DNA of 40,722 nucleotides from Prosthecobacter debontii (GTDB lineage: Bacteria > Verrucomicrobiota > Verrucomicrobiia > Chthoniobacterales > Chthoniobacteraceae). The notes beneath the pieces were generated by a model, which saw nothing but the letters and a program-made list of their open reading frames with translations, was not told where the DNA came from and ran no database searches. Location of the stretch: positions 1 to 40,722 of the forward strand of contig CAMDQC010000032.1 in the NCBI GenBank assembly GCA_945905735.1, in the 5' to 3' direction. Both the position numbers and the translations under genes were made by a program. Position 1 is the first letter of the stretch, and each line of letters begins with the position of its first letter. Below, in pieces: positions 1 to 9,150 of the stretch.

Positions 1-533
1 ACATGGTAAATGAAAACGCGATTCGCGCGGGAGCACGCTGCGAACTGGCCGTCGGCTGTCACCGCGACGGCGAAGATCGCGCCGAGAGAATCAGCAAGCG
101 GCTGCCATTGGACGACACGATCCGATTTCGGCGAAGCCTTCGCGCCTTGATCAATCCAGAGCTTGAGCAGCCCCAGTTGCTCGGGCGTGAGGTTCTTCGC
201 CTTCGCCTTATTATCGCGTGGCGGCATCGCGGTGTCATCGTCGAGATGCGCGGCGGCCTGCAACACGAGGCTGTCCATCGCCTTGCCCGCGACAATCGCC
301 GTGCCGGAGTCGCCGCCCTTCAGCATAAGCTCCGGCGTCTCCAGATTCAGCCCGCCTTTCGAGGTCGTCTGGCAGTGACACGAAAAACAATTGTCGCTCA
401 AAAACGGACGCACCTCGCGGTCGAAATCCACCGGCGTATCCCGCTTTACCTCGGCAATCGGCAACGGAGCCTTCGCCGCAAATAGCGCAGTGCTGGTGAT
501 GAGAAATGTGAGCGTGGTGCGTGCGAAAAACAT
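1..533 (-). CDS. Planctomycete-type c-type cytochrome with WD40-like start, truncated by window edge
   Basis: Only the first 177 codons are visible; the frame stays open to the left edge. The product starts with a Sec-type signal peptide (about residues 1-20) and then a cytochrome c domain of the planctomycete type, with a haem-binding CFSCH motif at residues 49-53. Further on, LTPEQLGLLKLWIDQGA is the usual end of this domain. The last visible residues (GAIFAVAVTADGQFAA) resemble the first blade of a WD40 propeller, so the whole protein is probably a cytochrome/WD40 fusion, which is common in Planctomycetes and Verrucomicrobia. It starts 6 bp after the PPC gene stops, so it is the third gene of a tight operon. 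The role is probably extracytoplasmic redox or sensing; the substrate is unknown. Confidence 0.85.
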   Translation of the reverse strand, partial: MFFARTTLTFLITSTALFAAKAPLPIAEVKRDTPVDFDREVRPFLSDNCFSCHCQTTSKGGLNLETPELMLKGGDSGTAIVAGKAMDSLVLQAAAHLDDDTAMPPRDNKAKAKNLTPEQLGLLKLWIDQGAKASPKSDRVVQWQPLADSLGAIFAVAVTADGQFAACSRANRVFIYH

Positions 534-539
534 GATTGT

Positions 540-2714
540 CTATTTCGGCGGTGGTGGTGTTTGTGCGGGTGCCGCCGGTGCCACGACCGGAGGAACGGGT
601 GGCGGTGGCGGTGACTGAACGGCGAGTCGCACCGGCGTGGAGTAGATCGTCGTGATGACGTCTTTTCCGCGGAACTTTCCCTTCGCCTGTGCCGAAAAAT
701 AGATGGTGTGTTCGCCCACAGGAATCTTGGCCACCGCGAGGTCGAGCGAGGCCGTGACCGTCGCAGCATCGGGAGCGGCATCGAATTCCTTGAGCGGGTC
801 AATGCCCGGTGCGCCGCCAGCTTTCAGTTTCAGCGCTTCTTTGAATTCACCGCGCCGCGCAATCTTTAGCGGGATGTCGAGTTTCGCACCCGCCACAACC
901 TCCCAGCGTTTGTCCTCCGCGACCGTCACGGAAATTGGCGCTGGCTCCGCTGAGCCCACGGCGAGCGGAATGTCGCGTGTGAGCCGCGGACGAATCACAT
1001 CGTTGTTTGAATCGGCCACAGCCCAGCGAACGGCCCCGCCACGAGCCTCGCGGTTGACTTCCGCCTCGCCGATCTTCGCCTTGCCGATAATGCGAATCGG
1101 TCCGGCCCAGCGCTCTGGCTTTTCCACACTCGTCAGCAGAAGAACGCCTTCGTTCGCTCCAGCAGCCAGTCTCATCGGCGAGCACGAGACGCCGGGCGGG
1201 AGACCTTCCGCACGCAGTTCGATTTCGCCCGCAAATCCATCGCGTCGGAAAGCCATGACTTTGATTGCGGTAGTTCCATCCGCGCGGAGCAAGGCAGCGC
1301 GCGGTGCGGCGGTGCGGTCGTCCGCTTTTTCGAGCCGGGGCTCGGTGATTGCCGCGAGGCGAAAATCGGGCGATTCCTTGCGGATGGCCAGACGATAGAC
1401 GTTGCGCGGGTCCTTGCGCGCGCCACCGAAAAGGTCGCGCATCGAAATACGGTAAGTGCCGTCTTCCTTTGCTTCGAAGCGGACGGCAGGGTCGTTGCTC
1501 GCAGTGCTGAACCGCGCGCCGCCGATATTGGTATCCGCGCCGTAGGCTTCCTGCACATCGGCGGTGTCGCGCTTGATGACGAGAAACGGATTCGTCGGTA
1601 GATCGAGCCGGTTGGAAATGACTTCGATCCACCACACGTCGCCCTTCTTCGCGTCGAACGTGAAAGTATCCACATCCGCTGCTGGGAAAAACTGACCGGC
1701 GACCTCGCACGGTGGTGTGAGCTTCTGCGCGCGCTCCACATCGTTATTAGGCTCCTGTTCCGCGACAACTGGCGAAGCGCAAAATCCGATGAATACCGCG
1801 CTCGATGTGTGCGGTGATTTCAGCCGGTAAGAAAAGCCGGGAACCGCTGCGGAAGCAGGACTCGCGAGGCCATCCACGCGTGTGTCGGCAGTCGCGGGAA
1901 TGTCGATTTCCACATCCAGCTTTTCGAGCGGCTTGCCGTCGAGGGCCGTTATATTTGCCACTGTGCCGCCGGGAAGGTTGCGTCCGTAGAGTGTGAATTT
2001 TCCCTTGGTTCCGGCGGCTCCGCAAGGAGGGAACACGAAATCCAGATGCGGTCCGGTCGTCAGGGTCAGCCGGTAGAAATACTCGGGACCGCCTGCGAAT
2101 GTCAGGTCGTGGAGTTTGATGACGTAGGCTCCGTCGGCGGGCACCGTTAAATCCAGCATCCCGTCGCGCCGACTCGCTTCGACCTCGCTGCCGGCGGCAT
2201 CAATCGCCGCAATGATCGGCTTGAGGCGCGAATCGATTTCCCGTGCATCGCAATCCACGATGATCCGCTGCCCTTTCTTCGCCGTGAACTTGAAAAAGTC
2301 AGCCGCTCCCGCGGTGACGTTGCCGGTAACCGTGGAGTCCACAGCCAGCTCGATGGCAGCCTCCGGCTTGTTGTTTGCCGCGGGCTTGGTCACGTGGGGG
2401 AGATCGCCCACCGCAAACGCGCGCGGGTTCGAAATGCCGAGCAATCCCGAAGCCCTCACGTCGTAGATACCCGGCGGAACATCGGCCGCGATCTTGATGA
2501 TGAAACCCTTGTCCTTTGGCTCTCCGGTGATTCCCGGATGCGAAAAGAGCAGCGCTTTCGGCTCATCGAGATCCGCGCCGGTAATCGCGGCTGTGACCTC
2601 GGTTCCCGCTTTGCCGCTGGGCGGCGCGATGGTGTCGAGCCGGATGACGGGAAGTTCTGCTGCAAAACTCTGGACAACAAGTCCGGCGGCGATGATTGCG
2701 CGAAGTGCGGTCAT
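540..2714 (-). CDS. Secreted protein with two PPC (pre-peptidase C-terminal) domains
   Basis: This is a 724-residue exported protein with a signal peptide (MTALRAIIAAGLVVQSFAA). An Ig-like region with a PPSGKAGTEV start is followed by a PPC-type beta-sandwich at about 118-230 and a second at about 318-455, introduced by the typical EPNNDVERAQ. The rest is beta-rich. The C-terminus is a proline-rich tail (about 25 residues, many PPP runs), a likely flexible linker or wall-spanning end. No protease domain is visible, so it is not itself a peptidase. It lies 8 bp downstream of the DUF1549/1553 gene and 6 bp upstream of the cytochrome gene. This order is common in PVC bacteria and suggests a partner or scaffold of the haem proteins. 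Its biochemical role is unknown. Confidence 0.85.
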   Translation of the reverse strand: MTALRAIIAAGLVVQSFAAELPVIRLDTIAPPSGKAGTEVTAAITGADLDEPKALLFSHPGITGEPKDKGFIIKIAADVPPGIYDVRASGLLGISNPRAFAVGDLPHVTKPAANNKPEAAIELAVDSTVTGNVTAGAADFFKFTAKKGQRIIVDCDAREIDSRLKPIIAAIDAAGSEVEASRRDGMLDLTVPADGAYVIKLHDLTFAGGPEYFYRLTLTTGPHLDFVFPPCGAAGTKGKFTLYGRNLPGGTVANITALDGKPLEKLDVEIDIPATADTRVDGLASPASAAVPGFSYRLKSPHTSSAVFIGFCASPVVAEQEPNNDVERAQKLTPPCEVAGQFFPAADVDTFTFDAKKGDVWWIEVISNRLDLPTNPFLVIKRDTADVQEAYGADTNIGGARFSTASNDPAVRFEAKEDGTYRISMRDLFGGARKDPRNVYRLAIRKESPDFRLAAITEPRLEKADDRTAAPRAALLRADGTTAIKVMAFRRDGFAGEIELRAEGLPPGVSCSPMRLAAGANEGVLLLTSVEKPERWAGPIRIIGKAKIGEAEVNREARGGAVRWAVADSNNDVIRPRLTRDIPLAVGSAEPAPISVTVAEDKRWEVVAGAKLDIPLKIARRGEFKEALKLKAGGAPGIDPLKEFDAAPDAATVTASLDLAVAKIPVGEHTIYFSAQAKGKFRGKDVITTIYSTPVRLAVQSPPPPPVPPVVAPAAPAQTPPPPK

Positions 2715-2722
2715 TCGACGGT

Positions 2723-5194
2723 CTAGTGGTTAAAGAGAAACTCTTTGGTGTTGAGGATCGCCCACAGGATATCCTCATAGCCCTGCCGCTTCGCAGCGAC
2801 GGCTTCCATCGGCTTCCCGTCGGGCGCGTTGCGCGGCTTGTCGATGTGCGTCTTGGCGAGCGCGAGCTCGGCGGCTTCCGGCTGGCGGGCGTAGGCGATG
2901 AGGTAAAGCTCGCGGAGCTTGTCTTCATCGGGACGTGCATCGGCCGCGAGCTTCGCTGCCGCTCCATTGCTCGACGCGAGTTTCTCCTGAATGTCCTTCG
3001 CATTCAGCAGATGAAGCGCTTGCGCGAGGCTGGCTTCCTGCGTGCGCTCGCATTCGCAGGCACTCGAACTGTCGGGCCTGCCGAAGACGGTGAGGAAATA
3101 CGACCCGGCGTTAAAGCTGTTGTCCGGCAGCGAAATCGCCCGCGTCCCCGCAGGCATCCCGCCGAAGTTGCTCGGCGTGCGTGTGAGTTCGTTGAGCGAA
3201 TCGTAGAGCACCTCGGCGGTCAGCCGCTTTGCGTAGTAACGGGAAAAATTCTGCCGGTCCGATTTGTTGTAGTTATTCGGGACCGCGCTGAGCTGATAGG
3301 TCTGCGAGCGCGTGATGTCGCGGACAAGCCCCTTCAAATCGTAGCCACTCTCAACGAATTTCGCTGCGAGCGCTTCGAGCAGCTCGGGGTTTGACGGCGG
3401 GTTCGTTTCGCGCATGTCGTCCTCGGGCTCGACGATTCCGCGATTGAAGAAATGCTTCCAGTAGCGATTCACCAAGGTCCGCGCGAAGAACGGGTTTGCG
3501 CGATTACTCATCCAGTCGGCAAGCGCCAGACGCGGGTCATCCTCAGGCGCGATTTCCATCGGGCCCGTGATCAATGCGGCAGGCTTTACCGGTTGCTTCG
3601 TCTTTTTGTTCACGGCACTCGCCACGCCGCGACGGTGGAAGATGGTCTCCGTTTCCTTCACTGCAGAGCCCTTGCGTCCGACCTGCGAGAAGAACGCCGA
3701 GAAGCTGTAGTAGTCGTTCTGGCTCCATTTCTCGAACGGATGATGATGGCACTGCGCACACTGCATCCGCACGCCGAGGAACAGCTGCGCGGCATCTTCG
3801 AGCTGCTGCTGCGGCTCCTTCACCTGACGATACCAGCCCGCTGCGGGATTCTCTTCCACGCTGCCCGTCGCGGCGAGAACATCGCGGACGATTTCGTTGT
3901 ATGGGCGGTTCGCACGTAGACTGTCGCGCAGCCATCCATGAAAGGCAAACGTGCCCGCAGCGTCGCGCGCCTCGACGCGCTTGTTGCGCAGGAGCGAACT
4001 CCATTTATTGGCGAAATAGTCGGCGTAATCCGGACTCGCGAGCAAAGTGTCGATGAGCCGGTCGCGCTTGGCTGCGTCTTTGTCCGCGAGGAAGCGGTTC
4101 GTTTCATCCAGCGAAGGCAGGCGCCCCGCGATGTCGATGCTTACACGACGGATGAACGTCGCGTCGTCGCAAGGATCGGATGGAGGCACGCCCATCGCCT
4201 TGAGCTTCGTGAAGACTTGTTCGTCGATGAAATTCCGCACCGGTGGAAGACTGGCGACTTGTGCGCCGAGCGGTACCGTCGCGCGGAACGTGCCGACCTT
4301 GCCCTGATAGCGCACCATGATCGCCACATCGCCGGGCTGATCGAATAACTTCACCCGCCCTGTTTCATCGGCTTCGGCCATGCTCTTTTCGTTCGATTCG
4401 TAAAGCGCGCTGCGGGTTACATCCTGCACTGAACCATCGGTGTACCGTGCGAGCACGATGATTTGCTGGTCTCCGCCGAGTGCCATCGTGCGCGCCTTTG
4501 GAATGACTTCGATGCGCTCCACCTTCGGGTCGCTCTCCTGGCCAAACGGCATTCCTTGCGCGATCCATCGCGCCACCATTGCGTAGTCATCCGACTTCGC
4601 ATCCATGCGCTTTCCGCCGCCATGCGGCGTCACATTGAGACCCTTCAGAAGCAGCAGACTGTTGTCCGGCGCTGCCGGGAAAACCCGGCGTCCGCGCGCC
4701 TCTTTCACGATGTGCTCGTAGTCTTCGTCCGGCTCAAATCCGAGCAGCGAAAGCTTGAATCCATTCTGCCCGCCCGCCTTGCCGTGACAGCCGCCCGAGT
4801 TGCATCCCGCCTTTGTAAAAACGGGCACGATCTGGTTGGCGAAATTGATCGGCTGCCGCGTCCCCGCGCCCTCGATTTTCACCGCGAACGTTGCCTTCAC
4901 TCCATCCGCTTCCGCCGTGATCACCGCACTCCCATCCGCCACCGGCGCAACAATGCCCGTCGCATCGATCGTCACGACTCCCGCGGGCTCCGACGAGTAT
5001 TTCGCCTTGTGCGTAAAATCCCGCAACGCCCCATCATCGAGTTTCGCCGTGACGATAATCTGCTGCTTCGCATCCTTGCCGCGCAGCGTCAGTTCTGGAG
5101 TGCCGGTAGCCTCGATTTGCAAAGTCGGAGCCGCAGTCGCGAGCGGTGCGAGACTGGTGAGGATGAAGAGTGTGCGCTTCGAGATAGAGAGCAT
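2723..5194 (-). CDS. DUF1549/DUF1553 (PSCyt2/PSD1) haem protein with Ig-like domains
   Basis: This is an 823-residue secreted protein with a signal peptide to about residue 22. An Ig-like (BIG2-type) domain (about 25-107) is followed by a cytochrome-like segment with CNSGGCH at 131-137, which has four residues between the cysteines instead of the usual two. A second Ig-like domain covers about 227-310. DUF1549 follows (about 320-520) with a classic CAQCH haem motif at 479-483, and then DUF1553 (about 560-815). The domain order matches a large PVC family of unknown function that nearly always sits beside a DUF1501 gene, as here. It is probably the first gene of a three-gene operon with the PPC protein and the cytochrome. 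A role in extracytoplasmic electron transfer is inferred from the haem motifs only. Confidence 0.9.
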   Translation of the reverse strand: MLSISKRTLFILTSLAPLATAAPTLQIEATGTPELTLRGKDAKQQIIVTAKLDDGALRDFTHKAKYSSEPAGVVTIDATGIVAPVADGSAVITAEADGVKATFAVKIEGAGTRQPINFANQIVPVFTKAGCNSGGCHGKAGGQNGFKLSLLGFEPDEDYEHIVKEARGRRVFPAAPDNSLLLLKGLNVTPHGGGKRMDAKSDDYAMVARWIAQGMPFGQESDPKVERIEVIPKARTMALGGDQQIIVLARYTDGSVQDVTRSALYESNEKSMAEADETGRVKLFDQPGDVAIMVRYQGKVGTFRATVPLGAQVASLPPVRNFIDEQVFTKLKAMGVPPSDPCDDATFIRRVSIDIAGRLPSLDETNRFLADKDAAKRDRLIDTLLASPDYADYFANKWSSLLRNKRVEARDAAGTFAFHGWLRDSLRANRPYNEIVRDVLAATGSVEENPAAGWYRQVKEPQQQLEDAAQLFLGVRMQCAQCHHHPFEKWSQNDYYSFSAFFSQVGRKGSAVKETETIFHRRGVASAVNKKTKQPVKPAALITGPMEIAPEDDPRLALADWMSNRANPFFARTLVNRYWKHFFNRGIVEPEDDMRETNPPSNPELLEALAAKFVESGYDLKGLVRDITRSQTYQLSAVPNNYNKSDRQNFSRYYAKRLTAEVLYDSLNELTRTPSNFGGMPAGTRAISLPDNSFNAGSYFLTVFGRPDSSSACECERTQEASLAQALHLLNAKDIQEKLASSNGAAAKLAADARPDEDKLRELYLIAYARQPEAAELALAKTHIDKPRNAPDGKPMEAVAAKRQGYEDILWAILNTKEFLFNH

Positions 5195-5362
5195 GTATAG
5201 AGACGGGTTCGATTTACCGTGGATGAAGCAGATTCAACCACGCGGACAAGCGACCGCAGACAGGCTGTTTTCTTAGTGTGGAAGAGCGCATGCCCACTTC
5301 GAATACGGAACGCGTTTCGGCGAGTCGCCCATGAATGCTCGGCACTTCCGCCGCGGCACCGC
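5195..5362. other. Intergenic gap upstream of the DUF1549/1553 gene
   Basis: This 168-bp gap separates the DUF1501 gene from the DUF1549/1553 gene. No open frame with coding character is seen. It probably carries the promoter of the three-gene operon, but no convincing pair of promoter hexamers was found by eye. Confidence 0.4.
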
Positions 5363-6709
5363 CTAAATCAACTCCCGCATCGGCTGCCAGCCATCGACGA
5401 GATACTGCGGGCGGCCGGAGAGGTCGGGGAGTGTGACGGTGTTTAGGTCGATGCCGAGCCAGTGGTAGAGCGTGGCGAATACTTCGCCGAAATGGACGGG
5501 GCGTTCCGTGGCTTCGCCGCCGAGGCGATCCGTTGCGCCGATGACCTGGCCGGTTTTGAATCCGCCGCCTGCGACGACTGCGCCGCCGACGGCTGGCCAG
5601 TGGTCGCGTCCGCCATCTTTGTTGATGGTCGGTGTGCGTCCGAATTCACCCCATGCGACGACGGCCACGTCTTTGTCGAGGCCGCGCTGATGCAGGTCTT
5701 CGACGAGCGCGCTGAGTCCTTGATCGAAAAGCGGGAGGTGCGTGAGCAGTTCGGAGTGGTTGTTGGAATGGAAGTCCCAGCGACCGAAATTCATCGTCAC
5801 GCAGCGTGCGCCGGCTTCCACGAGACGGCGGGCGACGAGGAAGTGCTCGTTGTTGCGCGGCGCTCCGTCGCCGTAGTTTGCGGTGAAACCCTTGCCGTAT
5901 CGTTCGCGGGTTTTTGCGTCCTCTTTCGAGACATCAAGCGCGTCGATCAGCTTGCTGGAAGTGAGCACGTCAAACGCCTGCTGATCGAACACATCGAGCG
6001 CGCTCATCAGCCCGCTGTGGTCCGCGTCGCGGCGGAACTGATCGAAGCTCGCGAGCAACGTTCGGCGATCCGCGAGGCGGTCGCTCGTGATTCCATTGAG
6101 CGAAAGATCGCTCGTGCCGGCTCCATTTGGACGAAAGGCCGCGCACGCCGCGCCGAGAAATCCCGGATGCCCCGGCGAGCCGTACGGCGGATGTCCCGCA
6201 TTCGGCGCGAGCCCGACAAATTGCGGCACCGTCTTTCCGTTCGCGGCGCAAAGCTTCGTCATCACCGAGCCGATGGACGGCCACCCGCCCGGCGGCACCG
6301 GCACGCCGCGCGCGGAGCGGCCCGTGTAGCAGATGTGCGAATCGTGGTCGCCGGTGAGCGAGCCGACCATCGAGCGAATCGGCACAAGTTTATCCATGAT
6401 CTTCGCACAATACGGCATGTGCTCAGATATCTGGATGCCCGCGACGTTTGTGCCGATGGGCTTGAACGGACCGCGAATCTCCAGCGGCGCGTCCATTTTT
6501 AAATCGAAGATATCCTGATGCGGCGGCGCGCCCGCCATATAGATCATGATGACGGACTTCGGCGACTTGCGAATTCCCGACGCCGACTCGGCGCGGAGGA
6601 TTTGCGACATGTTCAGCCCGCCCATCGCGAGTCCGCCGATTTTCAGAAAATCGCGGCGCGTGACTCCATCGCAGAATCGACCTGTTTTGTTGCCTAGAAT
6701 AGTGAGCAT
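5363..6709 (-). CDS. DUF1501 protein, Tat-exported (paralogue 1)
   Basis: This is a 448-residue DUF1501 protein. DUF1501 belongs to the alkaline phosphatase/sulfatase-like fold, but no reaction is established for it. The start MLTILGNK is followed by a twin-arginine signal (TRRDFLKIGGLAMGG), so the protein should be exported folded. Family landmarks are a GAPPHQDIFDLK segment near the start, HMPYCAKIMDKLVPIRS, and [25 protein letters not shown] near the C-terminal third. It shares start, motif order and length (448 against 447 residues) with the DUF1501 gene at 7672-9015, so the two look like a duplicated pair now separated by a nucleotidyltransferase cassette. Pairing with the DUF1549/1553 gene downstream is the usual arrangement in this phylum. 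Confidence 0.92.
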   Translation of the reverse strand: MLTILGNKTGRFCDGVTRRDFLKIGGLAMGGLNMSQILRAESASGIRKSPKSVIMIYMAGAPPHQDIFDLKMDAPLEIRGPFKPIGTNVAGIQISEHMPYCAKIMDKLVPIRSMVGSLTGDHDSHICYTGRSARGVPVPPGGWPSIGSVMTKLCAANGKTVPQFVGLAPNAGHPPYGSPGHPGFLGAACAAFRPNGAGTSDLSLNGITSDRLADRRTLLASFDQFRRDADHSGLMSALDVFDQQAFDVLTSSKLIDALDVSKEDAKTRERYGKGFTANYGDGAPRNNEHFLVARRLVEAGARCVTMNFGRWDFHSNNHSELLTHLPLFDQGLSALVEDLHQRGLDKDVAVVAWGEFGRTPTINKDGGRDHWPAVGGAVVAGGGFKTGQVIGATDRLGGEATERPVHFGEVFATLYHWLGIDLNTVTLPDLSGRPQYLVDGWQPMRELI

Positions 6710-6757
6710 ATAAGCGCCGGATAAGACCTGCCGGAAGCGCAGACCTTAGCGAGAACG

Positions 6758-7507
6758 CTACTTCCTTTCCGCCCGACGAAACTCCTCCAACTCCCGCCGC
6801 AGCGGCTCCCAATAGGCGCGGTCGAGTGCCTGCTCCGCTTGCCGCTCCGTATCGAGCGCCAGTCGCAGCGCGTCGATGTCGCCAGCGATCGCCAACGCAA
6901 GCAGGGGGCGTTTTGCGAGGAGAGTTTGGGATTGGGTGGGGAAGGTGTGGGCGAGTTCAATCAACCGTTCCGGTGAACGTGATTCGCTGAGCCAAAATTC
7001 GATTTTTTCAGCGTTCGAGGCGTCCTTAAACTCCCGGTAGTGCGTCTCCAGTAACGATGCAATCATCGGCCAGTCCTTCTCCCGCTGAGTCTTTTTCGCG
7101 CGGACCAAGTCGGGGACGGAAAGCAGCTCATACACGTTTCCATGCTCGTCCTCGATCGTCGCACGCCGCGCCCACAGCGTAGCGAAATCGGGCAGCCCTC
7201 GCGGCTTCGCCATCACATCGACTCGTAGCCCTTCGACTCCCGGAGCCCGGCAGCGAAAATGGACTGCATGCCCGCGTTCAAGCACCCCGAGAGCAAATGC
7301 AGGAATGGCGATGCGTTCCGCCTGCAATTCATCGAGCGCCAGACGAAGGCGCGCACTGTTTTCCTCATCGGCGAGGATTGTGAAATCGATGTCCTTGCTA
7401 AATTGCGCCGCGCCGTAAAACACGCAGGCTTGGCCGCCCATAAGCAGGGCCAGCACCTGATGTTTTCGCATCGTCAAAAGGACTTGTCGGATCGGGGTCG
7501 GGATCAA
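6758..7507 (-). CDS. Nucleotidyltransferase-fold protein (AbiEii/DUF6036-like), TTG start
   Basis: The product has a nucleotidyltransferase fold: a GG pair at 24-25, then DID at 39-41 as the paired metal-binding acids, and a third acid in LRVDVMAK (D97). Length is 249 residues. Such proteins are often called AbiEii-like toxins or minimal nucleotidyltransferases; no target can be read from the sequence. The likely start is TTG at 7507, because a perfect AGGAGG (7513-7518) lies 5 nt upstream. An in-frame ATG at 7471 is the alternative, but it would remove the first beta-strand. The gene overlaps a conserved small ORF by 110 bp in another frame, which suggests translational coupling. The pair sits between two DUF1501 paralogues and looks like an inserted cassette. 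Confidence 0.8.
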   Translation of the reverse strand: MIPTPIRQVLLTMRKHQVLALLMGGQACVFYGAAQFSKDIDFTILADEENSARLRLALDELQAERIAIPAFALGVLERGHAVHFRCRAPGVEGLRVDVMAKPRGLPDFATLWARRATIEDEHGNVYELLSVPDLVRAKKTQREKDWPMIASLLETHYREFKDASNAEKIEFWLSESRSPERLIELAHTFPTQSQTLLAKRPLLALAIAGDIDALRLALDTERQAEQALDRAYWEPLRRELEEFRRAERK

Positions 7508-7622
7508 GGCTACCTCCTAAGGCTAAGTATTCTGCAAAAATCAACTCGCTCCGCCGAAAACGCTCCATCGGAGTGAGGTCTATCCACTCCTGCCATTCTT
7601 CGGACATTTGCTCGTAAATCAT
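7398..7622 (-). CDS. Small conserved partner protein of the nucleotidyltransferase
   Basis: This 74-residue acidic protein may really start at the second methionine, ATG 7607 (MSEEWQEW). It has a short helical N-terminus (EWQEWIDLTPMERFRRSE), then the block YLALGGSLDPDPDPTSPFD, and a basic end GRPSLRVLRRGAI. From memory, this block and the GRP...RR ending recur in small ORFs located just upstream of nucleotidyltransferase genes in PVC and cyanobacterial genomes, so it is treated as a real gene rather than a shadow. The GG codons of its conserved block form the ribosome-binding site of the next gene. It may act as an antitoxin-like or accessory subunit; that is inference from pairing only. Confidence 0.65.
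   Translation of the reverse strand: MIYEQMSEEWQEWIDLTPMERFRRSELIFAEYLALGGSLDPDPDPTSPFDDAKTSGAGPAYGRPSLRVLRRGAI
7513..7518 (-). promoter_or_regulatory. Shine-Dalgarno AGGAGG that decides the TTG start at 7507
   Basis: The minus strand reads AGGAGG, 5 nt and then TTG. It lies inside the small ORF, where the same bases encode part of its Leu-Gly-Gly-Ser stretch. Strong Shine-Dalgarno sequences are uncommon in this window, which makes this one informative. Confidence 0.75.
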
Positions 7623-7671
7623 TGCGTCGCTTTCCTAGCCCGACGCGGTGGGGATGACAAGCGGCACATTG

Positions 7672-9015
7672 CTAAATCAACTCCCGCATCGGCGCGCAGC
7701 CGGGCTGGACGAGGTATTGCGGGCGACCTGTCAGATCGTTGATGGTCTCCTTCGTCACGTCGATGCCGAGGCGTTCGTAGAGCGTCGCGAAGACCTCGCC
7801 GAAGCGCACCGGGCGCTCCGTGGCTTCTCCGCCGAGGCGGTCCGTCGCGCCGATGACTTGGCCGTGCCGCATCCCGCCGCCCGCGAGCAGAGCGCAGGAG
7901 ACTTTGGGCCAATGGTCACGCCCGCCGTCCTTGTTAATCTGCGGCGTCCGGCCAAACTCACCCCACACGACGACAGACACATCTTTATCCAGCCCGCGTT
8001 CTTTCAAGTCGGTGAGCAGCGCAGTGAGCCCCTGATCGAGCAGTGGCAAATCCTGCCGCAGCGCATCGAAGTTCTTGCCGTGATGATCCCATCGGCTGAA
8101 CGCCACCGTCACGCAGCGCGCGCCTGCTTCCACGAGCCGGCGGGCAGCGAGGAAATGCTCCATCAGTTTTGGCCCGCCGTCGTCGCGGTTCTTCGGATCG
8201 CCCGTTCCATAGGTCGCGCGGATGCGTGGATCTTCCTTCGAGACATCTAGCGCACTTAGCAGCTTGCTGGAAGTCAGCACACCGAACGCCTGCTGGTTGA
8301 AAGTATCCAGCCCGCCCATTAGCCCGCTGGCATCGACATCGCGGCGAAATTGATCGAAGCCCGTGAGCAGCGTGCGCCGGTCGGCAAGACGATCCAGCGT
8401 TACGCCGTTGAGCGTCATATCTTCCACACCGCTGCCTTTGTTTGGCTGGAAAGGCGCATGCGCCACGCCGAGAAAACCAGGGTCGCCGGTGCGCGCCCAT
8501 TCCATGTGGCCCATCTTTGGAGCGAGGCCGACGAACGCCGGAACCGCCGGATCAATCGCGCCCTGCAACTTCGAAACCGTCGAGCCGAATGACGGCCAGC
8601 CGCCCGGAGGTTGCTGGTTAAAAAGCCGGCCAGTCAGACACTGGAACGCGTCATGCCGACCGTCGCAGTCACTCATCGAACGGATGATCGTGCACTGGTC
8701 CATCATCTTCGCCAGCCGCGGCATATGCTCGGTGATTTGGATGCCGGCCACGTTGGTGCTGATGGGACGAAACTCGCCGCGAATCTCCGAGGGCGCGTCC
8801 ATTTTCAAATCGAACATGTCCTGATGGGAAGGGCCGCCCGGCAGGAAAATCATAATCACCGCCTTGTGGGATTTCCCCACGCCTTGCTGCGCCTCCGCCC
8901 TCAGAATAGAAGGCAGCGCAGCCCCGCCGAGCGCGAGTCCGCCGATGCGGAGAAAGTCGCGGCGTGAGACTCCATCACAAAAGTTGGCGTTTTTATTTCC
9001 GTAGATAGTGAGCAT
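7672..9015 (-). CDS. DUF1501 protein, Tat-exported (paralogue 2)
   Basis: This is a 447-residue DUF1501 protein, using ATG 9015 (MLTIYGNK) by analogy with the paralogue at 5363-6709. A longer reading frame to 9060 exists but would bury the export signal. The Tat signal is [15 protein letters not shown]. Conserved stretches are [30 protein letters not shown], and [25 protein letters not shown], all matching paralogue 1. Function is not established for the family; the fold is sulfatase/alkaline-phosphatase-like. No DUF1549/1553 partner follows it directly. Instead the small ORF and nucleotidyltransferase come next, only 50 bp downstream. Confidence 0.92.
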   Translation of the reverse strand: MLTIYGNKNANFCDGVSRRDFLRIGGLALGGAALPSILRAEAQQGVGKSHKAVIMIFLPGGPSHQDMFDLKMDAPSEIRGEFRPISTNVAGIQITEHMPRLAKMMDQCTIIRSMSDCDGRHDAFQCLTGRLFNQQPPGGWPSFGSTVSKLQGAIDPAVPAFVGLAPKMGHMEWARTGDPGFLGVAHAPFQPNKGSGVEDMTLNGVTLDRLADRRTLLTGFDQFRRDVDASGLMGGLDTFNQQAFGVLTSSKLLSALDVSKEDPRIRATYGTGDPKNRDDGGPKLMEHFLAARRLVEAGARCVTVAFSRWDHHGKNFDALRQDLPLLDQGLTALLTDLKERGLDKDVSVVVWGEFGRTPQINKDGGRDHWPKVSCALLAGGGMRHGQVIGATDRLGGEATERPVRFGEVFATLYERLGIDVTKETINDLTGRPQYLVQPGCAPMRELI

Positions 9016-9150
9016 GGCAGTAACGGGTTTGCGGCATCGCCAAAGAATCGACTCTGCCATCGCGACTGAACACCTGCCGCCGACCAGTTTCTTAGCGTCG
9101 CCATGAACCCTGACCCGCCTTCTACATGGCGTATCAATTGAACCGCTCTC

